Shown: positions 18,557 to 29,905, counted from the stretch's first letter. The stretch: 64,000 bases of DNA from Thermothielavioides terrestris NRRL 8126 (GCF_000226115.1 NC_016461.1:124001-188000), one strand, 5' to 3'. Notes: generated by a model not told the origin, from the sequence alone. Numbers and translations are program-made.

Positions 18557-20458
18557 TCACTGATACGTCAAATACTCCTCTGGCACAACCGGCCACTTAT
18601 CCACCCCATCCTGAATGACCATCGCCATGCCCCCCAGCAGATGACTCTGGATATGGCAATGAATGAACCACGCGCCCGGCTGAGTGACATGGTATCGCAC
18701 AGCCGTCCAGGTGGGCTGGCCGGGCGCCGTCGCCGGGAGGGTCGCGAAGGAGTCCCTGCGCGGCGGATTCACGAAATTGAACGTCCCCTCGGGCAACGCC
18801 TTGGCTGCCTCGGCCACGCTGGGCCAGGTCCACTCTCCCGTGCCCGAACCCAGCAGCCACATCTTGTTGCCGTGCTTGTGGATGGGGTGGGCGGGCTCCG
18901 GCGTGGTGGCTGTGACGAAGACGAGGTCGATCCAGGTGTTGTTCAGGGTTGTGATGGTGTAGTTGTTGTGGACGTTGGGCTGCGGGGAGAAGAGGATGAC
19001 CTCTGAAGAGGAGGAAGACGAGGAGTCTTCAGTGACGTTTTCCGGGAGAGAGGTGCTGTTGAGCGCCCAGGAGTAGCTGTTGCCCGTCACCTTCATGTGC
19101 AGGATGAAGGTCTGGTCTGCGGGGGCGGGGTTGAAGGGTTCGGGCGGGCTGAACTGGCGCTGGGCGGTTTGGTTGTAGAAGACGACTGAGGAGGAGGTTG
19201 GGAGACCGTTGTCTTGGATGTACCGGGCGGGACTCGAAGTGTTTTGGGCTTCGCCGCCCTTCTCAACGCGGTAAGACAACGTTGCCGATGCAGCAATGAG
19301 CTGAGCCGTGGAGGTAGAGGCGATCCGGATGGGGTAGTCGCCCGGCTGCGCGTCGGTCAACCGGACAAGCACCGAGTAGCGGTCGCCGTTGGTCACGGTG
19401 ATGACCTGCACGAGCTGCGGCTCGATGTATTCGCCGTCGACGGCATAGACGTACATGGACAATCCGTCGATCGAGAAGGATACGGTCACGAGTCCGAAGG
19501 TGCCGATCACCTCCAGGGCAACCCACTGCTCGTGCTCCCCGAGTTTCTTCGTCACGTGGATGACTTCCTCGGTGCCGTTGCTCGGGGTGCACACGTCAAA
19601 GATGTCCGGGGGAACCGCTGACAGGTTGGTTGAGTACCCGGCAGCAATGACATCGGCAATCGCCTTGCCCGGCAGGCAGCCCTTGGCAGTGAAACTGCTC
19701 ACGTTGGCCAGCTGAAGGAACGCCTTCTGGTCCTCCGTGAGAATGGAGGCGATGTATTCCGATGACCAGCAGTCGACGCTACCCTTGCCGTTGAACAAGA
19801 GCGAGTCGTAGCAGGGCAGCTCGATGCCCGCGTTCTTCGTGATCGTAGCGATGTCCTGGGACGGCCTGTGTCGGAAGTCGGACACCATCAGGGGCTGGGA
19901 GTCTGCAGCTGCCGCCTCAATGGCCTTGAGAGTCTTTTCGTCGCCGGTGATGAGGCTGAAGGGCCTTGACAGGTCCTTGCTGGGGCGGATGATGATGGGC
20001 CCGTAGAGGCCGTCGTCCAGCTGGCCAGACTGGTGGGCGTGGTACCAGTAGCTGCCATACTGCGTTGCCGTCCACGCGTAGTTGAATGACCTTCCTGGCT
20101 GAATGTGGCGTTGCGTCACACCCGGCACGCCGTCCGACCAGGGAGTCAAGTGCATCTCAATGCCGTGGAAATGCACTGTGGTGTTGAATGGCATCTGATT
20201 GTGCACCCGAACCAGCACCTCGTCGCCCTGATCTATCTCAAGGGTGGGACCGGGGAATTGGCCGTTCACAAGAATCATCTCTCGCGACCGGCCATCGGGG
20301 GCATGCGTTTCCCACGTTAACGTGAGATCGAAGGTCTTACGCCCGGGGGATTTGCCGATGGAAGTCGCTAAACTCAGGGGAGATGCAGAGGCATGCGAGA
20401 GGAGAAGGGCCAGCACGAGGCCCAACCAGAGCAGAGCATTCTCGAGAAGGTGCGCCAT
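18557..20458 (-). CDS. Secreted multicopper oxidase (laccase-like)
   Basis: Intronless, 633 aa. Oxidises phenolic or related substrates, reducing O2 to water; substrate not determinable here. It has an N-terminal signal (LLWLGLVLALLLSHASA) and all four copper-ligand blocks: VHFHGIEMH, WYHAHQSGQ, HPIHKHGNKMW and WFIHCHIQSHLLGGM. The axial position ten residues after the Cys is Met, which in laccases goes with lower redox potential. The three cupredoxin domains are in normal order. A Ser/Glu-rich acidic insert (residues about 475-490) precedes domain 3, and several N-glycosylation sites are present. It could also be an ascorbate-oxidase-like or pigment-pathway oxidase. A TATATC-like element lies about 95 bp upstream on the minus strand. 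Confidence 0.92.
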   Translation of the reverse strand: MAHLLENALLWLGLVLALLLSHASASPLSLATSIGKSPGRKTFDLTLTWETHAPDGRSREMILVNGQFPGPTLEIDQGDEVLVRVHNQMPFNTTVHFHGIEMHLTPWSDGVPGVTQRHIQPGRSFNYAWTATQYGSYWYHAHQSGQLDDGLYGPIIIRPSKDLSRPFSLITGDEKTLKAIEAAAADSQPLMVSDFRHRPSQDIATITKNAGIELPCYDSLLFNGKGSVDCWSSEYIASILTEDQKAFLQLANVSSFTAKGCLPGKAIADVIAAGYSTNLSAVPPDIFDVCTPSNGTEEVIHVTKKLGEHEQWVALEVIGTFGLVTVSFSIDGLSMYVYAVDGEYIEPQLVQVITVTNGDRYSVLVRLTDAQPGDYPIRIASTSTAQLIAASATLSYRVEKGGEAQNTSSPARYIQDNGLPTSSSVVFYNQTAQRQFSPPEPFNPAPADQTFILHMKVTGNSYSWALNSTSLPENVTEDSSSSSSSEVILFSPQPNVHNNYTITTLNNTWIDLVFVTATTPEPAHPIHKHGNKMWLLGSGTGEWTWPSVAEAAKALPEGTFNFVNPPRRDSFATLPATAPGQPTWTAVRYHVTQPGAWFIHCHIQSHLLGGMAMVIQDGVDKWPVVPEEYLTYQ

Positions 20459-21409
20459 GTCGCAGGTTTAGGGACGAACAGAAGCCGAGGACGAGCGATG
20501 GCAAGAATGGGAACCGGCCCACAAGAGAGACGAGACATCATGAGGTCTGAAGATATATCAGATACCTCTACATCCTTTCCGGTACCCTTTCCCTTCCTTG
20601 GGGCCCTCCTCAGCGATCCACCGCCAACCGAAGAAGCTGGCGCTGACATTGGCGTCGACGATCCGATCCGATTTGACCCTTGCTTGAGCCAGCGTTGGAA
20701 ATGATTCACAGAGAGAGTGGGTTTGTGGCGTAAATACTCCAATCAGCTTACGCCATGACATATCGTGGCTCGCCCGGCTTACCATAAATAAATGCACTGC
20801 CAGGCGGAGTGTTGATCTGTGTTCAGCTGCGATTGAAGGCACATCTCAGCATCTTTCCGAGGAACTAACCAGGGAGGCTGAGTGGGCTCGAGGGAATGAT
20901 GAAGGCTTGGCTCAACGCACGTCAAAGTGTTGCGTGAGACGAACTGAGCAACTGAGAGCAACATGTTCAGTTGTCTAGTTAGTGAGGTATTACGTGTGCA
21001 GGATGAGGAGGAACTGGAAACAGGTGAAGAGGCCTGGAGGAATTGGCACAGCCCAGCCAAGGAAAAAGGATGGAACTGAGTCAGCACGAACTCCTGGGCA
21101 CATTTAGCTGCGCCTTGCTAGACATGCCACACTTCGAACAACCAACACCATTTCCACCATTGCTTTCATGATATCCAATCACAGGAGGGTGGCAGTTCCA
21201 GCTGGCGCCCGCTGTTGAAGATCACCATCTTTCATCAACCTTTTTGGTTCACTTTCGCGGCTGTGTTGCGCGCCCGTTGAGATGTTTTGTTCCGCCAGTT
21301 GTCGCGCGGGCTCGACTTCCCACCTTGCATACAGATGATCCATTTTCGATTTTCGATTTTAGTAACCTCCAGTCTCGTTCTTGCCGTTGGTGCCCGACCG
21401 GGCATTCAA

Positions 21410-21899
21410 CCTGGGGTCGGTGTTGTCAAGCGCGACGTAGGGGCAGTCCGCCCAGCGGCTCGGGTCCTTGAGCGCCGGCATGATGTCGCCGACCGCATCA
21501 CGGATTCGCTGCCACGGATTCGCTGTCACGGATTCGCTGCCACGGCTCCGGATACCCGACGTCGTCGGGCCCGTCCTCGCGAGAGGTCTGCGTCGGGTGG
21601 ATCAGATAGCCTCGGATCCAGTTGTCGGCGATGGAGGCGTCGAGCTTGGGGTGGTAGGTCCCGCCGTTGCGGATCACATCGAGCACGGCGGTCTGGAACA
21701 GCTCCTAGCCGGTCTGCTTGGGCGGGTCGCGCCACTGGTCGTCCGGGTCGAACGAGATGCTCTCCCACCGGTGCGTGGCGGAGACGCCCGTGCGGCTGAT
21801 GATGTCCGTGGTGGTGCAGCCGGTTAGGTGCGCCACGCCGGTGCTGCACTGCTCGCCCGGTTTAAGGCTGGCAGACCTCTTGAGCACGCCCGTGCTCAT
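21410..21899 (-). pseudogene. Broken gene relic, family not recognised
   Basis: A coding-like frame reads from ATG at 21899 (MSTGVLKRSASLKPGEQCST), is cut by a TAG after QWRDPPKQTG, and continues in the same frame as ELFQTAVLDVIRNGG and YLIHPTQTSREDG. It then runs into a threefold tandem repeat of a CAGCGAATCCGTG-type unit (about 21503-21545) that shifts the frame. Beyond the repeat, the shifted frame again looks coding (AVGDIMPALKDPSRW). One stop plus one repeat expansion make this a probable pseudogene. I do not recognise the family, and upstream exons may be missing. Confidence 0.55.
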
Positions 21900-22802
21900 C
21901 TCTGCCGCAGCTGCGAGTCACAAAAAGCTCAAAGTTGCGATCACCAAGCTGCGAGATGCGGGTCGTACCGTAGCAGCGGCTCCCTGCTGGAAAGCCGGGC
22001 ATTGGGGCTCATGCCGTAGTTCAGGAAGTGCCGGATCACCACGGGGTGTTTCGTGCGCCGCCACTGGAGAGGGCGATTTCCATAACTGGACGGCCCAACA
22101 TGCCAAAGTCCCGCAACTCTCACTGAGTGCTCATTCTGCGGCCAACACCCGCTTTCTGGTCTCTGTCATGTGGTGCTGTCTTGCTCGCAGCCACTCGACT
22201 TGTGCCAGCAACACGGTCGCGAACGGCCCCAAACAGCTGGCTTGTGGGATGCATTCTTTATTAGGGGAAGGCTTGTTGGCGGCCAACCTGAAGATCTCTG
22301 CCAGGAAGATGTGCCACCGTTGGCTCAAAGCCCCCAAGTAACTTCAGCATCGGGAAGGCAACGCCAAAGAGTGACCCGACCAACAAGCGGCAAAGGAGTT
22401 GTCCTTTGGCTGAGTGTTGTTGGACGCACCACTTGACCGCTGTCATGCCATGTATTCGTGTTCCAGCTGCGGTACCTACCTGACCATGCAACCCCTCTAA
22501 TCCCATCATCACACATCACTACCAAGGGAATAGGAAAGCAACTCAAACCCCCTCTGCTAACCAAGATCGCGACGAACCGTGCCCCCAAGATGCCAGATCC
22601 CGACCCGGATATTGACGATCTCTGCGCCAGAATGAGACGGCTGTACATCACCTTCACGGGCGGATGATTCTGTTGGCCAGGATATCACCCGCTCCGTGTC
22701 AGCTTTCTGAATAGCAATCCGATCTCATTGATTCAAAGAGGAAGACCACACTACATTGCAGACACGTGTATGTGAACGACTCCTCTAGTATAAGCCTGAG
22801 AG

Positions 22803-22810
22803 CATAAATA
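22803..22810 (+). promoter_or_regulatory. TATA-like element of the 175-aa hypothetical gene
   Basis: CATAAATA, within GAGCATAAATACCCC, lies about 190 bp upstream of the ATG at 23000. The leader between them is A-rich just before the start. Confidence 0.35.
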
Positions 22811-22999
22811 CCCCAGGGGACGGCCTCCTTCTGCATTACAGCATTGCCTACGGCCTTGTCAAGCGGCTTCCCGTTCCTCGAGTGAGCGTCTCCGAGATTC
22901 GCGCTGCTAAAAAAATCTCGCTGAAAACTCATACCCAAGCTCTTCTTCCTTCATTGGGACTACACCGAAAAAATTCACAAAATCGAAAAGAAAAACAGA

Positions 23000-23527
23000 A
23001 TGGCACAGAGATCCCGTACGGTGGCGGAGAGGTTTGCCGATGCCAGCGCTTTGCTGTCCCGTATACAATTCAAGTACGGCGTCGTCGGCGACGAGGTCGA
23101 CGATGAACTGTCAGAACTCCAACGCATACTGACAGAAACGGCAAATGAAGCAATGGGACTGCTGAATTTTCTCAGCACGACGTGCCACATGAACGACACG
23201 TACCAATATGCGGTCGAGGGGTACAGAGGGACCGCAGCGGAGCGCCTGGGCGAGGGAGGCCTCAGGATCCTGGGAGAAATAGAAACCGTACTTCAGGCGG
23301 CCAAGACCGAGGTTGACCAGATGTACGCGAACAGGATGAGGACAATATCCACCAACTCGTACTTATACGTTGCGGGCATGCTCCCCGAGATCATGAGAGG
23401 GATCCTGGCAATCTGCCTGGTCTACTACGGGGAAACCGACGCCAATTCGGCGCTGCGCATGCCCATTAATCAGCTCGAACAGAGGGCGCGGGCCGTCGTC
23501 AACGCAAACTCGGTCCAGCCATCGTAG
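23000..23527 (+). CDS. Hypothetical protein, 175 aa, helical
   Basis: Intronless frame starting MAQRSRTVAERFADASALLS and ending in VNANSVQPS. No family is recognised. The sequence looks helix-rich with heptad-like hydrophobic spacing (ERFADASALLSRI, LSELQRILTETANEAMGLLNFL, RILGEIETVLQAAKTEVDQM) and one fairly hydrophobic stretch (MLPEIMRGILAICLVYY). No signal peptide. The ATG has an A-rich leader and a fitting context (CAGAATGG), and a TATA-like element lies upstream. Codon use is GC-leaning like its neighbours, which supports a real gene. Confidence 0.65.
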   Translation: MAQRSRTVAERFADASALLSRIQFKYGVVGDEVDDELSELQRILTETANEAMGLLNFLSTTCHMNDTYQYAVEGYRGTAAERLGEGGLRILGEIETVLQAAKTEVDQMYANRMRTISTNSYLYVAGMLPEIMRGILAICLVYYGETDANSALRMPINQLEQRARAVVNANSVQPS

Positions 23528-25294
23528 GAAATGTTACGGCTTACGTCGGCGACTTCCTGACTTTGAGTCGTGGGGCCCAGACATCTAGGTATGTACGGCC
23601 GGCTGTGGTTCGCCGTTCTGCAAGGCGCCACAAAGCAGCGAGTTGCTAACGGGACTGCCGGCAGGGACCCAACAAGGCGTGACGGGATCACGTCGTCGAG
23701 GGGATGGGGGCTCAGATCCAGCGGGCGAGGAGGACGTTAGGAACGGTGCTGGTATCACCGGTTCCGTAGCACCATCCGTAGCACAGAATTGACTGGGCAC
23801 AAGCACCTTGAGTTCCACCAGACTTTGAGGGTGATTGCTTTAGAGGAGTGTGAGCGGAGCACGAGCCAACGACAAGTCATTACTTCGCGGTGTGCCAATG
23901 CCATGAGTTCAGATGGAAGAGCTCCGTGCCAGATTCGGATGGCTGATCAGCACTCTCAATGCCCACCATCCGGCGGGGGAGATGAGGATGCCAAAGGAAA
24001 AGCTACGTGTGAGGCCGCCTGGCGGCGGACAGTTCGAGTTACCGGGTTAGCCGCTGACACAACAACACCACGAGAGCCATATGCTGCCCTGGCAATTTGT
24101 AAAGGGCTCTGTGGAGATTGATTGCCGTAACTGACAACATCTTTTGGTACGGTCTCATGAGTTCCGCTAGCGAGTTGAGAAATACTTCAGGTATACTGTA
24201 AGAGAGTGGTGCTCTTGGATCGCTGCTTGCTGCATCAGGTAGTCTCTGCCGACCGATGCTCGGTTTCTGCAACCAGGTCAATGGCAGGGCTGTTTTGAAC
24301 ACATGAGATCCATCTTCGCGTTGGAAAACATGTAGTAGAGAGCAGGTATCCGACCATCCGATCAGGTTGTCCTGACCGACTTCACCAGAGTGGAGCGTCT
24401 CACGGCCTGCCTGAGGCGCCATGCCCGCCGGAAGCCATCATGCCAGCCACGATGGGGAGAGCAGAAACTCAACAGGGACGGGAGGGAGGATCCCGGGTGG
24501 CCAGGCAGCAGCGCCTTCCCGGTGTGTTGCCGTGCCCGGTGTGCTGCCCCCGGAGTGGACAGCCATGCTGTTCATGGATTCATCCGAACAGACGCGCTGT
24601 GCAGTTGCCAGGGCGAAACACCTACCTATGAGTCGCACAGCGCGTAGTATTGTTCAGTATAGGCACTGTGAACAATTGCGCTGTTCAGAGGGGGCTGGGG
24701 GACTATATTTTCGAGAGCGACCCAGCTTTTCCCTCTTCGCGATTTTTTCTCTCCTCCAACTTCGATCGCACACTCAGCTTTCTCTCCTGAGCTTGCACCC
24801 TGCGATCTTCTCCAGTGCAATTGCAGCTTTCCCTGTGATTATCTTCTGCAATTTCTCTGTGTCACCGCGCAGTCGCACAGTAAGTTGATCCTGTCGCCCA
24901 CCCTGACCTTGAATTTTCTTTCTGAAGCTGCAATCGTGCTGACAACCCCCACCCCGATCGCAGCTGCACACCCCATCGCGATCTTCAAGGATCATTCCAT
25001 CAAGAAGATCATCATCACCATCATCATTTTTCATCATCAATCCGGTAAGTAAATACAAAATTTCCCCTTCCATCTCCTGACTTCACCTTGCACACCTCCG
25101 CTCTGCCTCGCGCCCCGCGAGGCTGTAAGTGGCATGCACCCGGATCCTTGTTCTCGACTCCATCGTGCCCCATCGTTCTCCATCAGCCCCATCACCTCGG
25201 TTGCCCGATCGCGCTTAAAAATTTTGATTGGAACGTAAACAACGCGCTGACTCGATCGACGGTGACCACAGACCAGCATTGCCCTCCCGACGCC
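23528..25294. other. Upstream region of the acidic-protein gene, with leader splice signals
   Basis: The first kilobase shows no gene. From about 24590 it holds clustered short inverted repeats, pyrimidine-rich promoter-like sequence (24720-24860) and three GTAAGT donor-like sites at about 24881, 25045 and 25125, before the ATG at 25295. This suggests a spliced 5' leader. Confidence 0.5.
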
Positions 25295-28200
25295 ATGGAG
25301 GCCACTTCTTCCGCTGTCGCTCGGCTCCGTCAGCGGCTCACCGTCGCGCGCAAGCGCGTCGGCTGCGCCCGCGCTGCCGGCGGCCCCTTCAAGCCCATCG
25401 CCCAGGGCTTCATCAACTTCTTTGAGTCGATGTTCGCCTCCGTCGCCATGGCGAATGCCGACGTGATTGGAACCTTCGCCCACTTCGACATGCTGGGCAA
25501 CGAGGAGGAAGAGTACGAGGTGGCCATCACTGTCAAGGCCACTCCGACCGCCGCCGTTCCCGCGAATGATATCGCGATTGAGAGCAGCACCGCTGAGGCG
25601 GCGGATCCCACCGAGCAGACGGTTGGTGACGAGGTTCCGGTTGCGGAGAATCCTGCCGTCCCTGCTGAGCTCACTCCTCCCCAGCAGGAGACCGAGACCC
25701 CCACATGCGGCGCCGAGGTCGCCGAAGTTGCTGAGAATATCTCTGTGGTGGACACCACCACCGTTCCTGCTGCGACCGATGAGCCCGTCGCCGAAGTTAC
25801 CGCCGCCGAGACTGAGGTCGAGGATGCACCTGCTGTGGAGTCGGCGTCGGTCGCTGCTGAGGGCCAAGACTCAATGTCCGAGGCTCTTGTTACCGAGTCT
25901 GCCCTGGCCACCGACGACATTTCGGTTGCCGAAGAGATGGCCGAGTTCCCGATCGAGGCTCCTGCCATCGAAACCATTTCCACGTCTGCTGTTCACGACG
26001 AGAACTGCACCACGCCCACTTGCCAGGATGAAGAGCCGGTGCACCAGCTCACTGAGAACGCACCCGATGATGACATCGTCGCAGAGCAACAGAACGATGT
26101 GAAGGACTGTGACGAGACTGTCGAGGATCTCGTTAAAGAGACTGAGGCTGCTCCAGAGAGCAGCGGTCCTGAGGAGCCCGCCCAGAACACTGAAGAGACC
26201 GGGGGCAACATGGATGCTAAGCATGGCTCCGAAGACGACACGATCCCCCCGCAAGATGCCGTCCCTGCGCTTGAGCAGGCCTCCGAAGAGAGCTCTGACG
26301 AGGAGGACATCGCTGGCGAGATCATCTCGGAAGCTGACACCATTGACAAGGCCAACAACAATGCGCCGGCCACCTCCGCCGACCTTGCCGTGCCCAAGTG
26401 GCCTCTCATCTTTGAGGACGACTTCGATGCCGCGGCGTCCTCAGTTTTTGATCACCAGTTCACGCGGCTGATGGACATCGACTATAGCTGGTCCATCCCT
26501 CATATTGGCGAGAGGATCAAGACCAAGCGCGAAACTGAGCGCGAGCTTGTGCGCCAGACGCTGACCAGCTGGCTCCCGACACGGGCCATCAACCTCCAGG
26601 ATTTGCTGCTGGAGCAGGCCGCCCGCGGGCCTTCTACTAACCCCACCACCAAAGGAGCCACTCCCGCGGAGAAGGACGCGACTCCTGCGGACTTCGTGGC
26701 GACCAAGAAGGAGGCCGACACCCGCCCCACATCCGAAGATACCGGCGCCACTGTCGACCTTGCCGACGCCATCCCCGCCGGCCGTAGCCACTCCCGGAGC
26801 CCATCTTCGAGCAGCTCCGAGTCTCAGCTTACTTCCGGCTCCGCTTCTGAGAACGAAGCGTGCCCTGGAACGCCGGTGACCGACTACTGCTCGACTCCCA
26901 CTAAGGAGGGTGACTCGGCTGCCATCGCTCAGCCCGCTCCTGATGCCGATCTCGATGCGAACCCTGACGACGCCAAAGAGGATGCGGCCGCGAACTAGGA
27001 AATCGTGGCCACATATCCCGTACCCGGCAAGGAGCTGCGCGACTTCGAGGTCGAGTACGCGGTGCTCACCAACGGCGAAGTCTGGTACCACTACCCCGGC
27101 ACCGGCGAATTCATTCCCTTGACGCCGGAAGAGCACGAGCAGTTCGTGCTGACCTGCCCGGCCGAGCCCTCGGCCGCCGAACACGAGGACGACGACACCG
27201 CGAGCGTCGCCAGTTCTGCCTTCATCTCCAACCCCGACGAGGTCGACGACCTCGCCCACCGCGATGACAACGAGGAAGTCCCTCCCTCGCCCTACGCACG
27301 GCCGCCTAACCCCGAGCCGCCCGCCACAGCTGACGGCGGACACTATGAGTTTGACGATGATGAGCGCGACGCCAATGCCCCCCACTCATGCCCCTACCGC
27401 CGCCGCGAGACCGCCGACTCCTGGACCGGCCTCGAGACCACCAGCTGGGGCGAGCACTTCTACATCGACGAGGCGACCTCGCACCTGGCCGTCATCCGCG
27501 CATGGGAAGCCGAGTCGGGCATTCTCCACGGGCGGCTGCAGCGGTGCCGCTTCGTGCTGTCGCGCCATCGGCCCGCGGCGTCGTCATCCTCCACCAACTC
27601 CGCCGCTCCCGCCTGCCCGGAGCTGAAGCTGACGACGCCCGAGGGCGACGAGTTCTGGCTGGACGACAGCGTGCAGGAGCGCGAGTACGACTACGAGTTC
27701 GTCTTCCGCGTGGGCGAGTACGGGCACAAGTGCGACGAGCGCTGCCGGGAGTTCTTCGAGGAGTTCGGCTGGGAGCTGTACCCCGGCGACGGCGAGTCGG
27801 CTGCCGAGGACAAGGACGATGCGGCGACGCAGCCGCGCGAGCCGGAGGTTGAGCAGGAGCAGGCGCATCAGGAGCGGGAGATGCCCCCTCCCTTTGGGGT
27901 GCGCGGCCCTGAGGAGGCGGAGGAAGACGAGGAGGAGACGATGGCCCGCATGATGGCGATGGAGCAGGAGGACGCCGCGGCGCGGGAGGTGCTCCGCCGC
28001 AACGGGCTGCTCATCCCCGAGGGCTTTGAGGGCACCGACGAGGAGCTTGCGGTGCTGCTGGCCAAGCAGGGCCAGGAAGCGATGGCGGAGGGACTCGACG
28101 AACACCTCCGGCGTCCATCCAAGAAAGGCAAGGAGGCTGTCATGGGAATGCGCAAGACGGGTGGCCGGTGGACGCTGGTCTCGCCCACGGTGCTGGAGAC

Positions 28201-28474
28201 CATCCCCGAGGAAGACGAGGACGCGCCTGAGCCGTCGCCGGCGTTGGAGGACGATGACGAGTCGGTTATCGAGCCGGTGGACCAGACCATGATCGACCAG
28301 CTGGAGCAGGCGGTCTTGAGCGAGTGTGAGGCGCGGAAGGGCGCCGCGCAGAATAAGGGCAAAGAGAAGGAGAAGCTGCCGGCTTGCTCAACGGAGGACT
28401 TCTGGTCGAAGGATGCCTTCTATGTCTCGGGCGGCAACTGGGCGGACATGATGGACGAGGAGGAGGGGTACTAA
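25295..28474 (+). CDS. Large acidic hypothetical protein; one in-frame TAG, probable intron end
   Basis: Family not recognised. From ATG 25295 a frame runs 567 codons to TAG at 26996-26998, then continues in the same frame to 28474. The second part has no ATG until about 27941, so the two halves are probably one gene. The TAG would then be the 3' end of a phase-0 intron, best placed at 26876-26998 (GTGACC...CTGAC...TAG). Part 1 is a low-complexity Ala/Glu/Val/Thr/Pro acidic stretch, with an ordered block near its end (VFDHQFTRLMDIDYSWS). Part 2 has ELRDFEVEYAVLTNGEVWYH, EYDYEFVFRVGEYGHKCDER, CREFFEEFGWELY, then acidic, Glu/Met-rich helices. Alternatives are two genes or stop read-through. Confidence 0.6.
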
Positions 28475-29068
28475 GCGCGCCCAGGCGCGGAGTTCGGATC
28501 TGGAGGAGTGTTGTGAGGGGGAGTTCTTGTGAGGATACTTTTTGAGACTGACATATCTATGGGTCTGGGATTCGGGTATTTTGGGATGGGATCGGATTAT
28601 GGGATGCGCATGTACAGGTACACGCCCGGCGAGGAGTTTTTTGGGACAGACTCTCGAGCGTAGCAGTGTTTACTTAATACACGCACGACATTGAGAGGGC
28701 AACATTCGGCTTGGTTTGCCAAGTGCATCGCCGCGGGTCAGGGGGGCTCTTGACAGTGACACGAGCGAAGAGATCTGTTGCTTGACTTGCGACGCAGTGA
28801 GATGTGACAGCAGATGTGCAACAGGTGAGCTAAGCAATGCTCCCTCCTACTTAATCTGTCGGCATTTTTGACATTGCGCCCTGCCGCAATGGCCCGATTC
28901 GGGCGTCCGTGATCAGCTCCAACGCCCGGTCTTGTCCTTGTGCCCGTGGAGCGGCGAGCTGCTCTGCCGTTTTCGTGCTCGCGGAGCCTTGAGCATGTAC
29001 GACCGATCCTGGCCTGCGAACTGCCGCCTGCGTCGTTCGTGTCTGCGAGAGAGGGACGCACTGGTCAG
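28475..29068. other. Intergenic, convergent gene ends
   Basis: Lies between the ends of two convergent genes. Nothing else is seen. Confidence 0.4.
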
Positions 29069-29905
29069 CTACTGCGGGTAGGGGGGCGTATTGCCGGAAA
29101 ACACATACATAACGGAGAGCATCATCTCGGCGGTCATGCCGTCACGCTCCTCCTTCGTCTCTGTGTCGTTCTCGTCACACAACGAGATGGATGACCCTGT
29201 CTCCGTGTCCTGGGTGTCTGGGTGCGAGGCTGTGGCTTCGGGCTGGGGTGCACCTCCTTGCCGCTCGAGGGCGAGGGCCAGGCGCTCGTGGGCCTGGTGC
29301 ACGTCGGTCAGGTACCGTCCTATCGGACTGTCATTCTCCATGCAAGGGTTTGCCGTAGCGCCGAATTGCTCCACGGCAGCGCTCTTGCTCTGGTGGTGGT
29401 GATCTCGGCTGCCCTCGTCGTAGTCGAGAACTGAGCCCTCCGGTAAGGAGAGGGCGATCTTCTCGTGGCGCTGGCGGCTGGAGACATAGCGCGTAAGGGG
29501 AGAAGCCTTGGCCGAGGCGGATGTCGGGTCTGAGTGGCTGGAAACGTTGGGTGACGCAACTGGCGATGCGCCGGGTTGGTCAAGTGCCGGTCCGACCACC
29601 GAGCCTTCGGGCGTGATGTTGACGAAGGTGCGCGACGGTGAGACTGGATGTTTTGTGACGCCGCTGATCAGCCGGGGACCCTCCGGCGCGCTGTTGAGCC
29701 AAGTTTGTCAGTAACAGTTTGCCCGTGAGCGCCGTCTGTCGTCGGCTGGGGTGGCGGCTTGCCTGCTTTCCAGGGCAGCGTGTAACCGTGAGTCCAGGGA
29801 CGCCAAGCTGATGGAGCCATGGCTCCGGCTTCTCGCATGCCGGGCAATGGCAATGTCCCGGCCGCACCCGGTGCCAAAGAACTCGATGGGGTCAAACTCC
29901 GCCAT
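29069..29905 (-). CDS. Hypothetical protein, 219 aa, one intron
   Basis: Two exons, 29868-29905 and 29069-29690. The intron ends with a textbook TACTGAC branch site and CAACAG, and the TGA seen in the unspliced frame lies inside that branch site. The donor I favour is GTGCGG; GTTACA at a later position is an alternative in the same phase. The product starts MAEFDPIEFFGTG and is rich in Ser, Pro, Glu and His. It contains two similar blocks, LTRYVSSRQRHEKIALSLPE and IGRYLTDVHQAHERLALALE, an internal repeat of roughly 20 residues. No signal peptide or known domain. Confidence 0.6.

Larger units (their letters stand above)
20459..22999. other. Long gene-poor stretch with one gene relic
   Basis: 2.5 kb between the multicopper oxidase and the small hypothetical gene. 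Apart from the relic at 21410-21899 and a TATA-like CATAAATA near 22803, I find no supported feature. Confidence 0.45.

Noticed and set aside
24039..24650. Several 60-130 codon ORFs
   Set aside because: They overlap on both strands with mixed composition and no recognisable domain.
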